A program made the translations under genes and the position numbers. A model generated the notes under the pieces. It saw nothing but the letters and a program-made list of their open reading frames with translations, searched no databases and had not been told where the DNA came from. A stretch of DNA of 33,552 bases, taken from IMG/VR virus record IMGVR_UViG_3300017527_000417, positions 1 through 33,552 of that record; one strand, written 5' to 3'. Source of the stretch: a virus. Positions 7,524 to 17,390 of the stretch are shown here, piece by piece (position 1 is the first letter of the stretch; each line of letters opens with the position of its first letter).

Positions 7524-8493
7524 ATGGGGATTTTCTGAGGAGACAACTTTTGGGACAGCCATTGCAGATGGCGGAACATTTACCTGGCTTGAAGGGCCGC
7601 CGCCAACAGTTGATTATGGTCTAACAGATGACAAGACTATCAAGTACAGAGGCTATCAATCAGCCGACACGAATGACTCATTTACAACTACGGCAGGCGG
7701 TACGGTTGTTATTAGTTTTAGTGATGTTGTAGTAAGGCAAGATGATGCAGCTATATTGCTTTATTCAGTTATGCAGAATATGTCAGAGGCGGCTGGGTCA
7801 CCCTTCCAAAAAGACTTAACCTGGGCAAGTGGATTTACAGCTCCTGACTTTGGGGCTAATGCTGGTTTATTCCATACTGTAGGTATTTATGATGTTGTCG
7901 CAAGCAATCATAGAAAGTTTACAAGTTGTGTTTTACGCAGCTTGACATTAAGCGCAGACTTAACGGGTGATGGCAGATTAAGAGCTTCGGGTGAATGGGT
8001 AAGTGGATTTACACCAAGCACTACTGCCAATTTCTCTGGTACATGGGCACCAAGCGCACAAGCTTATTTTAATTTTTCAGCACCAACAACTAAAACCATA
8101 GGCGGAACGAATGCGTTAATGTCTGCTTTTGAATTAACATTCAATAACAATATAGTTCGAGTAGGTAATGATTCAAGTGGTAATGCGGAGACGTATTCTT
8201 TGGGCGAACTGGAATTAAGCGGATCTATTACAGCTTTATATGATGCTGGAACTGATGGACAAACGACTGCATTTCTAGCCGGTACAGCAACGCCTATTAT
8301 TTTAATTCATGGTAGTACTGGCGTTGATCCTGCTTTTTTATGGAGAGCGGATAAGTGCGAATATACTGGCAATGATCAGGATTATGGCAGCACGGCTAGG
8401 ATGGTTACGATGCCATTTAAAGCACTGCTAGACACAAGCTCTACAGCACAAACTATTATTGAAGTATCAGACGCTATAGATAGAACATGGTAA
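7492..8493 (+). CDS. Major tail tube protein
   Basis: A 333-residue protein with the look of siphophage tail-tube proteins: a MAAPNSPYKVRWGFSEETTFGT start, then alternating beta strands, many Thr/Ser/Gly and few charged residues, and a SLTLSADLTGDGRLRASGEW segment followed by GLEL-type strands. It lies just before the two-frame tail chaperone and the tape measure, the standard place for the tube gene. The start overlaps the end of the small gene at 7329. AAGGAGCC lies just upstream. Confidence 0.75.
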   Translation: MAAPNSPYKVRWGFSEETTFGTAIADGGTFTWLEGPPPTVDYGLTDDKTIKYRGYQSADTNDSFTTTAGGTVVISFSDVVVRQDDAAILLYSVMQNMSEAAGSPFQKDLTWASGFTAPDFGANAGLFHTVGIYDVVASNHRKFTSCVLRSLTLSADLTGDGRLRASGEWVSGFTPSTTANFSGTWAPSAQAYFNFSAPTTKTIGGTNALMSAFELTFNNNIVRVGNDSSGNAETYSLGELELSGSITALYDAGTDGQTTAFLAGTATPIILIHGSTGVDPAFLWRADKCEYTGNDQDYGSTARMVTMPFKALLDTSSTAQTIIEVSDAIDRTW

Positions 8494-8738
8494 AATTATC
8501 GACAGGAAAAGAATTAGAGCTAAAAGAACTTAACAGAGCAGATGCCAGGAGTTTAAAATACGCGTCTGCTTTAGGCTTTGATCCTTTTAAGAATAACTAT
8601 TTTGATAGAGCAGCCTTGTTAGGTACAGGGCTAAAGCTTGATGAGCTTGAAAAAACTTATAGTGACGAGGAAATAATAGAAATAGCTGGATTAGTCTTTG
8701 AAAAGATGACTCTTTCTGATACGCAAAAAAAAAGCTAA
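8487..8738 (+). CDS. Tail assembly chaperone, short form (gpG-like)
   Basis: An 83-residue acidic, helical protein between tail tube and tape measure. Its last codons are read on a run of nine adenines (8725-8733), where a -1 frameshift would lead into the frame that stays open to 9046. This is the lambda gpG/gpGT arrangement: the short form and a rarer extended form guide tape-measure protein during tail assembly. It overlaps the tube gene by 7 bases. Confidence 0.8.
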   Translation: MVKLSTGKELELKELNRADARSLKYASALGFDPFKNNYFDRAALLGTGLKLDELEKTYSDEEIIEIAGLVFEKMTLSDTQKKS

Positions 8739-9046
8739 TCATAGCTATCTGGGCCTCGGTGTTTGAAACCGAGTTTCAAGAAAAAAGAGCGAACGGAGAG
8801 AATTTTTTAAATGAGACTGACAGCGAAAAACTATATTTCACCTACCTTATACAATGTTCTGATTGGGCATTTATTTTTGATTCAGATATTGATGAGATAT
8901 TCGATCGTTTTGCTATGCATAAGCAGGGGATATTTTCGTTTGGGAATATATACGATGAACTTCCAAACTGGTGGTGTGACGCGCTCAATTTACTCAACTC
9001 CGAAGAGAACAAAGCTATTAAAGCAAGAAGGCGTATAGAGAAATGA
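8724..9046 (+). CDS. Tail assembly chaperone, frameshift extension (gpT-like)
   Basis: On the slippery run CAAAAAAAAAG (8724-8734) a -1 slip on A AAA AAA takes ribosomes into an open frame reading KLIIAIWASVFETEF onward to the stop at 9044-9046. The joined protein would have 186 residues (82 from the first frame, 104 from the second). The extension itself has no good start; a GTG at 8759 exists, but no ribosome-binding site precedes it. The second part is acidic and aromatic, as in other gpT parts, and overlaps the tape-measure start by 4 bases. Confidence 0.78.
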
Positions 9047-10614
9047 CGCAAAAAAAGAAGATAATATTACAGGCCGAAACTAAAGGTGTAAAACAGGCTG
9101 AAGGCCAGTTTAAAAAATTAGGCGGTTCTATATCTAAAGCTGGTGCAATAATAAGCACCGTTTTTGCTTCTGCTGCTCTTATGGGTGCTGCTCGTCTTTC
9201 AAAGATGGCTGCAACTGCTGAGGGTGTAAAAAACGCCTTTGATAAACTCAACAAGCCTGGTCTATTAGATGAATTAAGAAAAGCTACCCGTGGCACAGCA
9301 ACAGACTTTGAATTGATGCAGCGTGCGGTTGGAGCAGCTAATTTTAAAATTTCATTAGAATCTTTACCTAAGCTTTTAAAGTTTGCTCAAATGCGAGCAA
9401 GAGACACGGGTGAAGAGGTTGGCTATTTAGTTGAAAGTATCATTACTGGTATCGGTAGAAAATCACCTTTAATTCTTGATAACTTAGGCTTATCAGCTAT
9501 ACAGGTTAGGGAAGAATTTAAAAAGACCGGTGATATGGCAAAGGCTGTTGCTAATATCATTGATGAAGAGTTTGAGAAGAATGGTGAAAGTGCTGAAACT
9601 ATCGCTGATAAATATGATAGAGTTGCCGTTTCCTTTGATAAAATACAACGTTCAACAGGTGATTTAATAAATAAATCTGTTGAAGCTACTGGTGTTCTAG
9701 ATGAACAAACTGGTGCGCTAGAAGAATTAAATACGGTTATTACAAATATTGCCGATCCCTTCGCTGCTTTAGTTGGTTTTTTGTTTGAAGCTCAAAAGTG
9801 GGCGATGAAAATGTTGCCCGGAATAAGTGGCTTAATAACGTTATATAAGCTTTTGGGTTTAGAAACAGCCAAAACAGTAGAAGCAACCGATGATGCTATT
9901 GATGGTATGCGTAACTTTTGGGACATAACGAATGATGTTACGGATGCCACAAAAAAAGAAATGGGTGCTGTTGAGGCTATTTGGGCAGCAGAACAAAAAA
10001 GGCTAATAGCTTTACAAAATTATAGTGAAGTTATTATCCCCCAGGTAATAGATGTTACAGAAAAACAAATAGAGCAGAATGAAAGATTAGCAAAATCTAT
10101 TAAAAAGGTTGAAGAATCTACAAATGAATTGCATGATAAATGGTTAGATAATTGGATTGATATGATTGAGGCTTCTGATGCATTAACTCAATCATTCGGT
10201 GATGCGTTCGCGGGTGTATTAGAACGTGCTGCAATGTCTAATCAAGATTTCTTCACAGCTACTATTCAGGGTTTTCAAAATATGATAGCGCAAATGATTT
10301 CTACGCTTGTTGCTAATGCTGCTATATTTGCAATATTTAAGGCATTTGGTGTGCCTGGAGCTGATAGGATGTTTGGCGGCGGTTCACTTTTAGGTTTACT
10401 TGGTTTTGCTGATGGTGGACCAGTGACAGATAATAAACCTATCATAGTAGGTGAACGAGGGCCAGAAATATTTGTACCTCCTTCTAGTGGGACGATAATA
10501 CCGAATGAGCAAGTCGGTGTTACAATTAATTTTAATGGCAATGTAACAGATAAAAGATATGTACAACAATTTATTATCCCTGAGATACAGAAATCTATGA
10601 GGCGTGGTATATGA
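9043..10614 (+). CDS. Tape measure protein
   Basis: A 523-residue protein, long helices first, with hydrophobic segments (about residues 30-50, 240-275 and 415-460) and the C-terminal signature of tape measures: GFADGGPVTDNKPIIVGE, then RGPEIFVPPSSGTIIPN. It sets tail length and passes into the host during DNA entry. Tape length scales with residue number, so a tail of roughly 75-80 nm would be expected from the usual 0.15 nm per residue. The start overlaps the chaperone stop. Confidence 0.88.
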   Translation: MTQKKKIILQAETKGVKQAEGQFKKLGGSISKAGAIISTVFASAALMGAARLSKMAATAEGVKNAFDKLNKPGLLDELRKATRGTATDFELMQRAVGAANFKISLESLPKLLKFAQMRARDTGEEVGYLVESIITGIGRKSPLILDNLGLSAIQVREEFKKTGDMAKAVANIIDEEFEKNGESAETIADKYDRVAVSFDKIQRSTGDLINKSVEATGVLDEQTGALEELNTVITNIADPFAALVGFLFEAQKWAMKMLPGISGLITLYKLLGLETAKTVEATDDAIDGMRNFWDITNDVTDATKKEMGAVEAIWAAEQKRLIALQNYSEVIIPQVIDVTEKQIEQNERLAKSIKKVEESTNELHDKWLDNWIDMIEASDALTQSFGDAFAGVLERAAMSNQDFFTATIQGFQNMIAQMISTLVANAAIFAIFKAFGVPGADRMFGGGSLLGLLGFADGGPVTDNKPIIVGERGPEIFVPPSSGTIIPNEQVGVTINFNGNVTDKRYVQQFIIPEIQKSMRRGI

Positions 10615-12836
10615 GTCTTTCCGGAACTGTAGATTATTGGGATTTAGCACGTAAGAATAGCGCAGCAAAAGAAAGCTGGCTAATCAAGTTATTCTATGAT
10701 AACGAGGATGCTGCTGATTATATCGGTATATCTGACACTGATGTAACAATAGATTCTATCTTTTACCATGGCATAGTAACAGATTTCGGTGAGATAACAG
10801 AGAGTTTAGATTTACTTAAAAGCAAGGCTTCAATAGGTAATGTAGACATTACTTGCCAAAATACGTACAGAGGCAAAGAGTTTTCAAAAGAGTTGTGGCC
10901 AAATACAGGCTCACAAAACTTATATTATATTAATCGTAAGGTAGAAATTTATTCTCGCTTTGGTGACACGACTGCCATTGCAAAATGCAGATTAATATAT
11001 GAAGGGCGATTGTTTAATTTTACACAAACAGTTGATAGTATAGTATTACATATTGAGGAGAAGAAACCACAGGATTTTATTCAACTGGCAACTACAAAAA
11101 GCACTGATGGCAAAGTTACTTTTCCTGTTGTTTATGGAAACTATACAGCTTCGGGAAATGCTGTTGCAGCCGAAACTTTAGTAGATAATAAAGCAGTATG
11201 GCCATTAGAGGTACATTCAATTATAGGTGAAGGTGCTAATGCACATTTTTATTGTGTCGATGGAATTAACCAAACTCATAACTGGCATTTTTACGAAGAG
11301 TCTTTAGATACTTTTCACGAGATTGAAGAGGATGGATTGGGTGGAACGGTTACGGCTTTTAAGACTGGTTTTGTTGATCCTGTTAAGTGTACGTGTCGAC
11401 GTGGTTTTATATTTGAAGCAAATATAGTAAGCGCAACTAGTGCAGGAGGTGATACTGAAACCTGGGCAGATACTGAAAATGCTATAGATGGTGATGAGAC
11501 AACAGATGCAAGTGTTACAGTCTCTAAATCTATCGATGCTGGCGGTAGTCCTTATGTTGGAACTTTTAAAGTTGAATTCCCTTCTATTGATGGTACTTTT
11601 GATAATTCGCAGCTAGATGCCAGAATGTATTATAGCATTACAGTTACAACTGGTGACGGTGGCGCAATGACCACAGCACTTGCCGAGCATGATGTATTTG
11701 CTAATCTTGTTGATTTTGTTACTGGTGTGGGTACACAGGCGGATGGCTGGTCAAGCTGGTTTAATGATGTTGATACAGATTACACAACAAATAAAGAAAT
11801 TATGAATCCGCTTGAATTTAGGGTTACAATTAATGAGCCTGGTGGAGCACCAAGAAGTTATGCGTCTGTTACTACATTATCAAACGTGCAACTTAGTGTT
11901 GTTGCTCAATACGATTGGGATGGCGATTTGAACGGTTTAGCAGGAAGTAAAGATATTGATCAGTTTAATAATTCAATAGAGAAGATAAAATTCTTATATA
12001 GTTCGAATGATGGCTATGATCAGGTATTTACAAATGCACCAGCGCCAGCAGAAACAGCGACCTTACCTCATCAAATATTCAGAGATATGTTGAATAGATT
12101 TGCCGGGTTTGATGTTGCTACAGCAAACATGATAGGTTATGCTGACTTAGATGATGCTCGTGATGGTACAGATGATGCTGGAACGGATTGGGATTGTAGA
12201 TTTTGGATAGATAAGCCAACAAGTTTAGATGATGTTTTGCAGCAATTACAATTTGAGGGAGGTTTTATATTTAAATATTATCCTTCTGGTGGTAAGTTTA
12301 TATTTGTAAAAGACAACTATCACCTGCCGGCTTATCCTGATCATGTAATATATGATACTGATTACACAAATCTTGAAACAAGTTTAACTCCATTTAGTGA
12401 AATTATTACAGACGTTGATTATCAATATCAAAAGCATCCTGCTAAAAGTGGATACGTTAAAACAAGAAACTTTTTAAATACAGATAGTGGGAAAACAAGC
12501 AGAGCAGATTATTGGCCAAGTATAGCAGCAGAAGAAAATAAAACACAAATTACTTTAGATTATTTGGTGGATGATCCTTTTACAACAGGGACAGATACTA
12601 ACCCAAATTCTTGTATTGCAATGTACTATGATAATATATGGGCAGATCCTAAGATATTAGTTAATTGTGATATTATCAATCCGGCACTTTTTGATCTTGA
12701 GATAGGAGATACAGTCAGGTTTGATGATGACTATGTTAAAAGTGGAAAGAGTGCAACGGTGTATTATATGGTTACTGAAACACGTAGAACAATAGGCGGT
12801 TTAAGTATTCAATGTAGGGAGGTTGGAACGTCGTGA
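10611..12836 (+). CDS. Tail tip / baseplate hub protein
   Basis: A 741-residue protein encoded immediately after the tape measure. The first part (WLIKLFYDNEDAADYIGISD, then KASIGNVDITCQN) is like siphophage proteins that link tape measure end and tail tip. The C-terminal part (a TSLDDVLQQLQFEGGFIFKYY helix with following strands, ending ETRRTIGGLSIQCREV) resembles hub domains of the gp27/gpJ kind. No peptidase motif was seen. The gene order tape measure, hub, fibre supports the call. Confidence 0.65.
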   Translation: MSLSGTVDYWDLARKNSAAKESWLIKLFYDNEDAADYIGISDTDVTIDSIFYHGIVTDFGEITESLDLLKSKASIGNVDITCQNTYRGKEFSKELWPNTGSQNLYYINRKVEIYSRFGDTTAIAKCRLIYEGRLFNFTQTVDSIVLHIEEKKPQDFIQLATTKSTDGKVTFPVVYGNYTASGNAVAAETLVDNKAVWPLEVHSIIGEGANAHFYCVDGINQTHNWHFYEESLDTFHEIEEDGLGGTVTAFKTGFVDPVKCTCRRGFIFEANIVSATSAGGDTETWADTENAIDGDETTDASVTVSKSIDAGGSPYVGTFKVEFPSIDGTFDNSQLDARMYYSITVTTGDGGAMTTALAEHDVFANLVDFVTGVGTQADGWSSWFNDVDTDYTTNKEIMNPLEFRVTINEPGGAPRSYASVTTLSNVQLSVVAQYDWDGDLNGLAGSKDIDQFNNSIEKIKFLYSSNDGYDQVFTNAPAPAETATLPHQIFRDMLNRFAGFDVATANMIGYADLDDARDGTDDAGTDWDCRFWIDKPTSLDDVLQQLQFEGGFIFKYYPSGGKFIFVKDNYHLPAYPDHVIYDTDYTNLETSLTPFSEIITDVDYQYQKHPAKSGYVKTRNFLNTDSGKTSRADYWPSIAAEENKTQITLDYLVDDPFTTGTDTNPNSCIAMYYDNIWADPKILVNCDIINPALFDLEIGDTVRFDDDYVKSGKSATVYYMVTETRRTIGGLSIQCREVGTS

Positions 12837-13771
12837 GTTTTTTTAAACAAGCAATTAAATTTTATCCTAACTGGCTTAATTATAATACTAGTGATATTGA
12901 CGGGATTAATTATGATCCTGAGAATGAACCGACGGTAGTTGGAGAAGATTATAAAAATAGTGGGGATTCTGCTTTTGGTAACTTTGCAGCAAATGGGCCT
13001 GCTTATGATTGTATAGATAATAAAATTGGCTCGGTTGTTACAATAGAGACAAGTGGGCAATCTTCTACGCCTGAAATACACTTTGACCTAACAACAGCTA
13101 TAAAATTTGATACAGTTATTTTAGCAAACCATAATCTTGGAACGGTTGAAGTCGATGTAGAATTTGATGATACGTCTGGGAATGTCGGCTTTGATACGTG
13201 TAACTGTACGACTTTAAACATTAGATACCCTAAAGGCTACTATGTATTAGATAACGCTGTTACAGTTTCAAGTAATACGGCAACTTTTGTAAGTGGTGAA
13301 ATTGGAATAGCATTATTTGAAACAGATTCAGAGCCAGCAGAGACAGTTTTTGAAGTTGACCTTGATCCTACTGGAGCAGCTTTTACAGCAAACAATTTAA
13401 CAATGGGCGAAGTTATTGCAAGTCAGAAATGGACAGCTCCACACGCTCCTGAAACTCAGGGCTGGCGAAATGTTGATAGATATGGGCATGTAATTAATAG
13501 AACACAAGGCGGACAGAACTACGGTACGTTTAATCATGGTATAAAAAAGAGAATTACTTTATCTTGGAAGAATCTTTCAAGTTCTCAGTTAGATGATTTA
13601 GAAGAAGTTTTTCAAGTTACTAAAGGAAGTACTTATCCTATGTTTGTTGATTTGGGCGAACATGCAACACAGCACTATTTAAGGTACATGCGGTTAGTTG
13701 GAGACTTTTCGAGTGTACCTATTGCCGGTGGAACTTATCATAATGTCCAGTTAACATTGGAGGAAGAATGA
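12833..13771 (+). CDS. Tail protein, beta-rich
   Basis: A 312-residue protein starting with GTG at 12833 (GGGAGGT upstream), overlapping the hub gene and the next gene by 4 bases each. Two beta-sandwich-like parts can be made out: residues 50-110, with a FDTVILANHNLGTVEVDVEF strand pair as in galactose-binding (discoidin-like) folds, and a C-terminal part with GINRTQGG-like and RITLSWKNLSSSQLDDLEEV segments seen in distal tail proteins. I take it for a distal tail or minor tail protein. Confidence 0.55.
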   Translation: MSFFKQAIKFYPNWLNYNTSDIDGINYDPENEPTVVGEDYKNSGDSAFGNFAANGPAYDCIDNKIGSVVTIETSGQSSTPEIHFDLTTAIKFDTVILANHNLGTVEVDVEFDDTSGNVGFDTCNCTTLNIRYPKGYYVLDNAVTVSSNTATFVSGEIGIALFETDSEPAETVFEVDLDPTGAAFTANNLTMGEVIASQKWTAPHAPETQGWRNVDRYGHVINRTQGGQNYGTFNHGIKKRITLSWKNLSSSQLDDLEEVFQVTKGSTYPMFVDLGEHATQHYLRYMRLVGDFSSVPIAGGTYHNVQLTLEEE

Positions 13772-14277
13772 GTTATTCAAGTGCTAATGACAATTTTGGC
13801 AAGATAGTAAACCAGGGAATTTTTACTTTATTAAATGCTGAGATTCCAAGAGAGAAAGTTGTCTATCAGCCAGAGTTTAGAAAGCAAGATTTGACACGAC
13901 AAAAGTATTATAGAATTTATCAAAATGGTTCTGAATTGGTAAGTAAAGGTACAAGTTATGAGGTAAGAAGTTATAACTATCAGATAAGTTACTATTACCA
14001 ATTTTCAGGTGATGAGAGCAAGAAAAAGTTTGAGGATATAATTTCTAATGATTGGGAACATTTGTATTTTAAACTAATGAGCAATAGAGGCTATGAGCCT
14101 TCTTCTGGTTATGCTTGGCATGATATAGAATTTGGAGAGGTTACAGGCGTTATTTGGGGTATTGATGACGAAGAAAAAAACGTTGGACATATAGATGCTG
14201 AGGTTAGTTTTACAAGATGTAATCAATTTGAAATAACAGAAGAAATAGTAATTGAGGGAGATATTGTAATTGAATAA
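13768..14277 (+). CDS. Tail module protein of unknown function
   Basis: A 169-residue protein with alternating strands and many Tyr residues (YNYQISYYYQFSGDESKKKF), ending in a repeated Glu/Ile segment (EEIVIEGDIVIE). It overlaps the genes on both sides. The size and alpha/beta pattern would suit a tail completion or terminator protein, but its place after the hub gene is unusual for that role. No firm assignment. Confidence 0.5.
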   Translation: MSYSSANDNFGKIVNQGIFTLLNAEIPREKVVYQPEFRKQDLTRQKYYRIYQNGSELVSKGTSYEVRSYNYQISYYYQFSGDESKKKFEDIISNDWEHLYFKLMSNRGYEPSSGYAWHDIEFGEVTGVIWGIDDEEKNVGHIDAEVSFTRCNQFEITEEIVIEGDIVIE

Positions 14278-16216
14278 AATTTTATTATTACTGTTTATTA
14301 TGGTCTGTTTTGTACAGGCTCAAACAGAACTATTTGAAATAACTCCCAGAGAAGGGAGGACAAGAAAGCTTGTTAAAAATGCTACTGTTTACATTGTAAA
14401 TGATATTACTACCGACTCTCTTATACTTACAGAGTATACAAGCGGTAAAGCTGGTACTTATTATCGCAATGATACTAAATATGGCAAGTATAAGGTTTAT
14501 GTTAACGGCACAAAAGTAAAAGATGCTCACCCCTTTGGTGTTATGCAGCAAGTGTCTGATACTCTTGAGTTGAAGCGAGCTGGTAGTGATTACTCAAAAC
14601 TAATATTGTTACAGCTTTCTTCTGGTAATAGTTATGGTGGTGGTACGTTTGTGTTAAGAAGTGCAGCTTTTTGTCAAGCTATTTTGGGGGATTCAAGTGC
14701 TAATAGCGTAACAATATTTACGTCAGCAACGGCAGGGACAAGATGGGTACGTCAAGCTTTTATTGACAACGGCAGAAAGCTTAACCTATGGTGGGCAGGT
14801 GGAATAGGAGATGGTACAACTAATGATTCAACAGCATTTGCAAGAGCTTGGGCAGCCACAGATAGCTGTGAGAAAGGTTCTATTTTTATACCAGAAGGTA
14901 ATTTTGTCTTAGGAAAACAGTTCGATGCAAACTGGAAGCCATTGAAACTAGAGGGTGTCGATAGACAAAAAAGTATTATTGATTGTGAAATTTCGGCTAC
15001 AGCACACGCTTTTATAAAGGTCGGCAGTCATACTAACATAAGAAATATTTATTTTACAAATACAATATCGACATCTGGTTTAATTATAAGGACGTTAGAA
15101 GCTGCTCCAAATGATCTTGAATATATTACAATTAAGAACAATACTTTTGATTGTTCATCTCGCTCTATAAAATTTTCAAGGGTAAATTCCTCTATTATTT
15201 CTGATAACTTTTTTATTAACTCAAGTGGTAATCGTGGAAACGCAATAACATTAAAGGAATGTGATAGTATTATTGTTAAAGGAAATCACTTTGAACAACA
15301 GGCTGCTGAATCAGGGAACATATCTCCAATAAATACTCAAAACCTTATACACTCTGTTATCTCTAATAATATAATAGAATCCTCCTATGAACATGGTATA
15401 CTACTTGAGGACAATTCAGACTATAATACTGTTACTGGTAACGTTATAAAGATTGTGAATGGCAGTAATGGACATGGTATCTTTTTGCAGGGTGGTTATA
15501 ATAATGTTTTTACTGGCAACACTATTCAAGGCCCAGGTGATGTTGACGGAGGAGATGATACTGGAATAAGAGTACAACTTAGATCAATACAAACTAATGG
15601 GCATAATGTTATTGGGAATAATAAAATTTATGACTTTTCACACGGATTGTATTTTGTTGCTCCTGGAACAGACAGCGTAGATAATGATACTTATGATGTT
15701 GGCCCTTTTATCTGTTGGAGTAATGAGTTTGAAAATGTTCATACAGGTATGAGGTTTGTTTCGAATGCTACTGCTCCCGAACACGATAGTTTAATGTTTC
15801 TTATCAAAGGTAATACTTTCACAAATGTTACTCAAAACGTTCTTATAGATAATTCAAGAGCAAGAACTATTTTTGAATTAAACACAGTATATAAGTCTTT
15901 GCACACAACAATAGCGAGTGTTGGTTATGGAGGAAATAAATGGTTTAGGTTTAATACTGTTTTAAGCTCTCCAAGTATGACAGACCTTGTTACATTAACA
16001 TCAATGAGTGGATATACTGTTGTGGAAGAGCATAATATTGTTTCACCTAATACTATAACAAACTCTCTGCCTCAACCGCATAAGGGATTTATCTTAACAA
16101 GTGGAGATTCGCTTATTTTCGATGGTGGTGGTGGTAATGACTACCTAAAGTTTGATGGCACGAATAAAATATACTGGTATGTAAACGGTGCTATTGTAGA
16201 TAGCCTGAGTCCATAA
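14270..16216 (+). CDS. Tail spike with pectate-lyase-type beta-helix and signal peptide
   Basis: A 648-residue protein. Residues 1-18 form a Sec signal peptide (hydrophobic core LLLLFIMVCF, end VQAQ). The middle holds the usual opening of the Pectate_lyase_3 superfamily (GDGTTNDSTAFARAWAA at about 170-190, then IFIPEGNFVLG), followed by many short strands of the form NxxFxxxxxxI, as in right-handed beta-helices. Such spikes bind and often cut surface polysaccharide. The C-terminus (DGTNKIYWYVNGAIVDS) is short. The start is TTG at 14270, within the end of the previous gene; the signal peptide would be lost with any later start. Confidence 0.75.
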   Translation: MNKILLLLFIMVCFVQAQTELFEITPREGRTRKLVKNATVYIVNDITTDSLILTEYTSGKAGTYYRNDTKYGKYKVYVNGTKVKDAHPFGVMQQVSDTLELKRAGSDYSKLILLQLSSGNSYGGGTFVLRSAAFCQAILGDSSANSVTIFTSATAGTRWVRQAFIDNGRKLNLWWAGGIGDGTTNDSTAFARAWAATDSCEKGSIFIPEGNFVLGKQFDANWKPLKLEGVDRQKSIIDCEISATAHAFIKVGSHTNIRNIYFTNTISTSGLIIRTLEAAPNDLEYITIKNNTFDCSSRSIKFSRVNSSIISDNFFINSSGNRGNAITLKECDSIIVKGNHFEQQAAESGNISPINTQNLIHSVISNNIIESSYEHGILLEDNSDYNTVTGNVIKIVNGSNGHGIFLQGGYNNVFTGNTIQGPGDVDGGDDTGIRVQLRSIQTNGHNVIGNNKIYDFSHGLYFVAPGTDSVDNDTYDVGPFICWSNEFENVHTGMRFVSNATAPEHDSLMFLIKGNTFTNVTQNVLIDNSRARTIFELNTVYKSLHTTIASVGYGGNKWFRFNTVLSSPSMTDLVTLTSMSGYTVVEEHNIVSPNTITNSLPQPHKGFILTSGDSLIFDGGGGNDYLKFDGTNKIYWYVNGAIVDSLSP

Positions 16217-16225
16217 GGAGTAAAA

Positions 16226-17383
16226 ATGAAATTTATCTGGATATTATTCATAGCTGCTATTTGTCAAGCACAAATTTTAACTGAGAATTTTAACAACTTT
16301 AAAATAGATACAAATCACGTTGCTGTTAAGTCTAATATTGTTGCTTTGTATAGGTTTAATAATAGCAGTGATGTAAATGATTTAGTTAATTCACATACTT
16401 TAACAGCAAATAATAGTGTAGGAGACTCACTTGTTCCAACGAGTTATTCGAGTGGTGACTCTTCTGTTTATTTTAAGGGAACGAGTAGCCAATTCTATAG
16501 TATTGCTTATGCATCTGCTGCTGATTTTAGATTTACTGAAGCTAATGAAATAACTCTTTTATGGCGTGGATATGTTGATGATGACAATAGCTATAAGTCT
16601 ATTGTCTCTTTTTGTGGACAGGCTGGTGTTGATGGTATATCTTATTATTGGCGATATAATTCAAGTATGCGTACTCACGTTGATGCTGATAATGCAACTC
16701 TTACACCTACGAGTAGTAATAGAACACTTGAAGGAACTTATGCAATAACTATTGGGTCAGGAGGTGCAGCATGGACAAATGCTACTGTCTGGGAAAATGG
16801 AACTGCTGGTTCAGTTGTTGATGTAAGTGGTTATTCAGTGGTTTATACTAACAATAGAAATTTTGGTATAGGTGCAGATAAGGCAGGACTACAATATTGG
16901 TTAAACGGTACTATTTATGACCTAATTATTATTAATGATGAACTAACAGCAAAAGAATTAAAGGATATTTCATACCTTGCTTATGGCTGGAAATCAATAG
17001 GTGGAGATGTTACAAGATTAAACTTGGGGTATTTTCAGGGTGTTCAATCAGATACTATTTACAAGGCTATTCCTGATTCAACTATGCCAGATGGTATGCA
17101 ACCACAACTATCTTTTAATTATAGCACAGATGGTTCAAGCTGGACAACTTCAACAACCGCGTTTACAAGAAACTTTAGTGGTGATTCATTACTCTTTGGT
17201 AATGATGGAACTAATTTAAAAGCTTATTATGGAAGTACGGGAAGCATGACTGAGATTGTTAGCGTTTCAAGTGGCGCGACTATTTATGTTGATGCCATTA
17301 GCTTAACGTCGGAGACAAGTGATGCTGATGACAAGGGCTTTAAAGAATTTCCAAAATTTTCTGGTTTTCCAAATAATAATTGA
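16226..17383 (+). CDS. LamG/concanavalin-like secreted fibre protein
   Basis: A 385-residue protein with a Sec signal peptide (residues 1-16, ending CQAQ). Residues 40-255 look like a LamG/concanavalin-like lectin domain: VALYRFNNSSDVNDLVN at the start, SSVYFKGTSSQFYSI, EITLLWRGYVD, then NFGIGADKAG and LNGTIYDLIIINDELTAKELK. This domain binds sugars. The remaining 120 residues are beta-rich. AAGGAG precedes the ATG. It probably takes part in host recognition. Confidence 0.72.
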   Translation: MKFIWILFIAAICQAQILTENFNNFKIDTNHVAVKSNIVALYRFNNSSDVNDLVNSHTLTANNSVGDSLVPTSYSSGDSSVYFKGTSSQFYSIAYASAADFRFTEANEITLLWRGYVDDDNSYKSIVSFCGQAGVDGISYYWRYNSSMRTHVDADNATLTPTSSNRTLEGTYAITIGSGGAAWTNATVWENGTAGSVVDVSGYSVVYTNNRNFGIGADKAGLQYWLNGTIYDLIIINDELTAKELKDISYLAYGWKSIGGDVTRLNLGYFQGVQSDTIYKAIPDSTMPDGMQPQLSFNYSTDGSSWTTSTTAFTRNFSGDSLLFGNDGTNLKAYYGSTGSMTEIVSVSSGATIYVDAISLTSETSDADDKGFKEFPKFSGFPNNN

Positions 17384-17390
17384 GGACATT

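Noticed and set aside
8759-9046. Independent gene from GTG at 8759
   Set aside because: No ribosome-binding site, and the upstream part of the frame up to the slippery site is open, as expected for a frameshift product.
10275-10668. Minus-strand ORFs at the end of the tape measure gene
   Set aside because: Mirror translations of a clear tape-measure C-terminus, with no ribosome-binding site.
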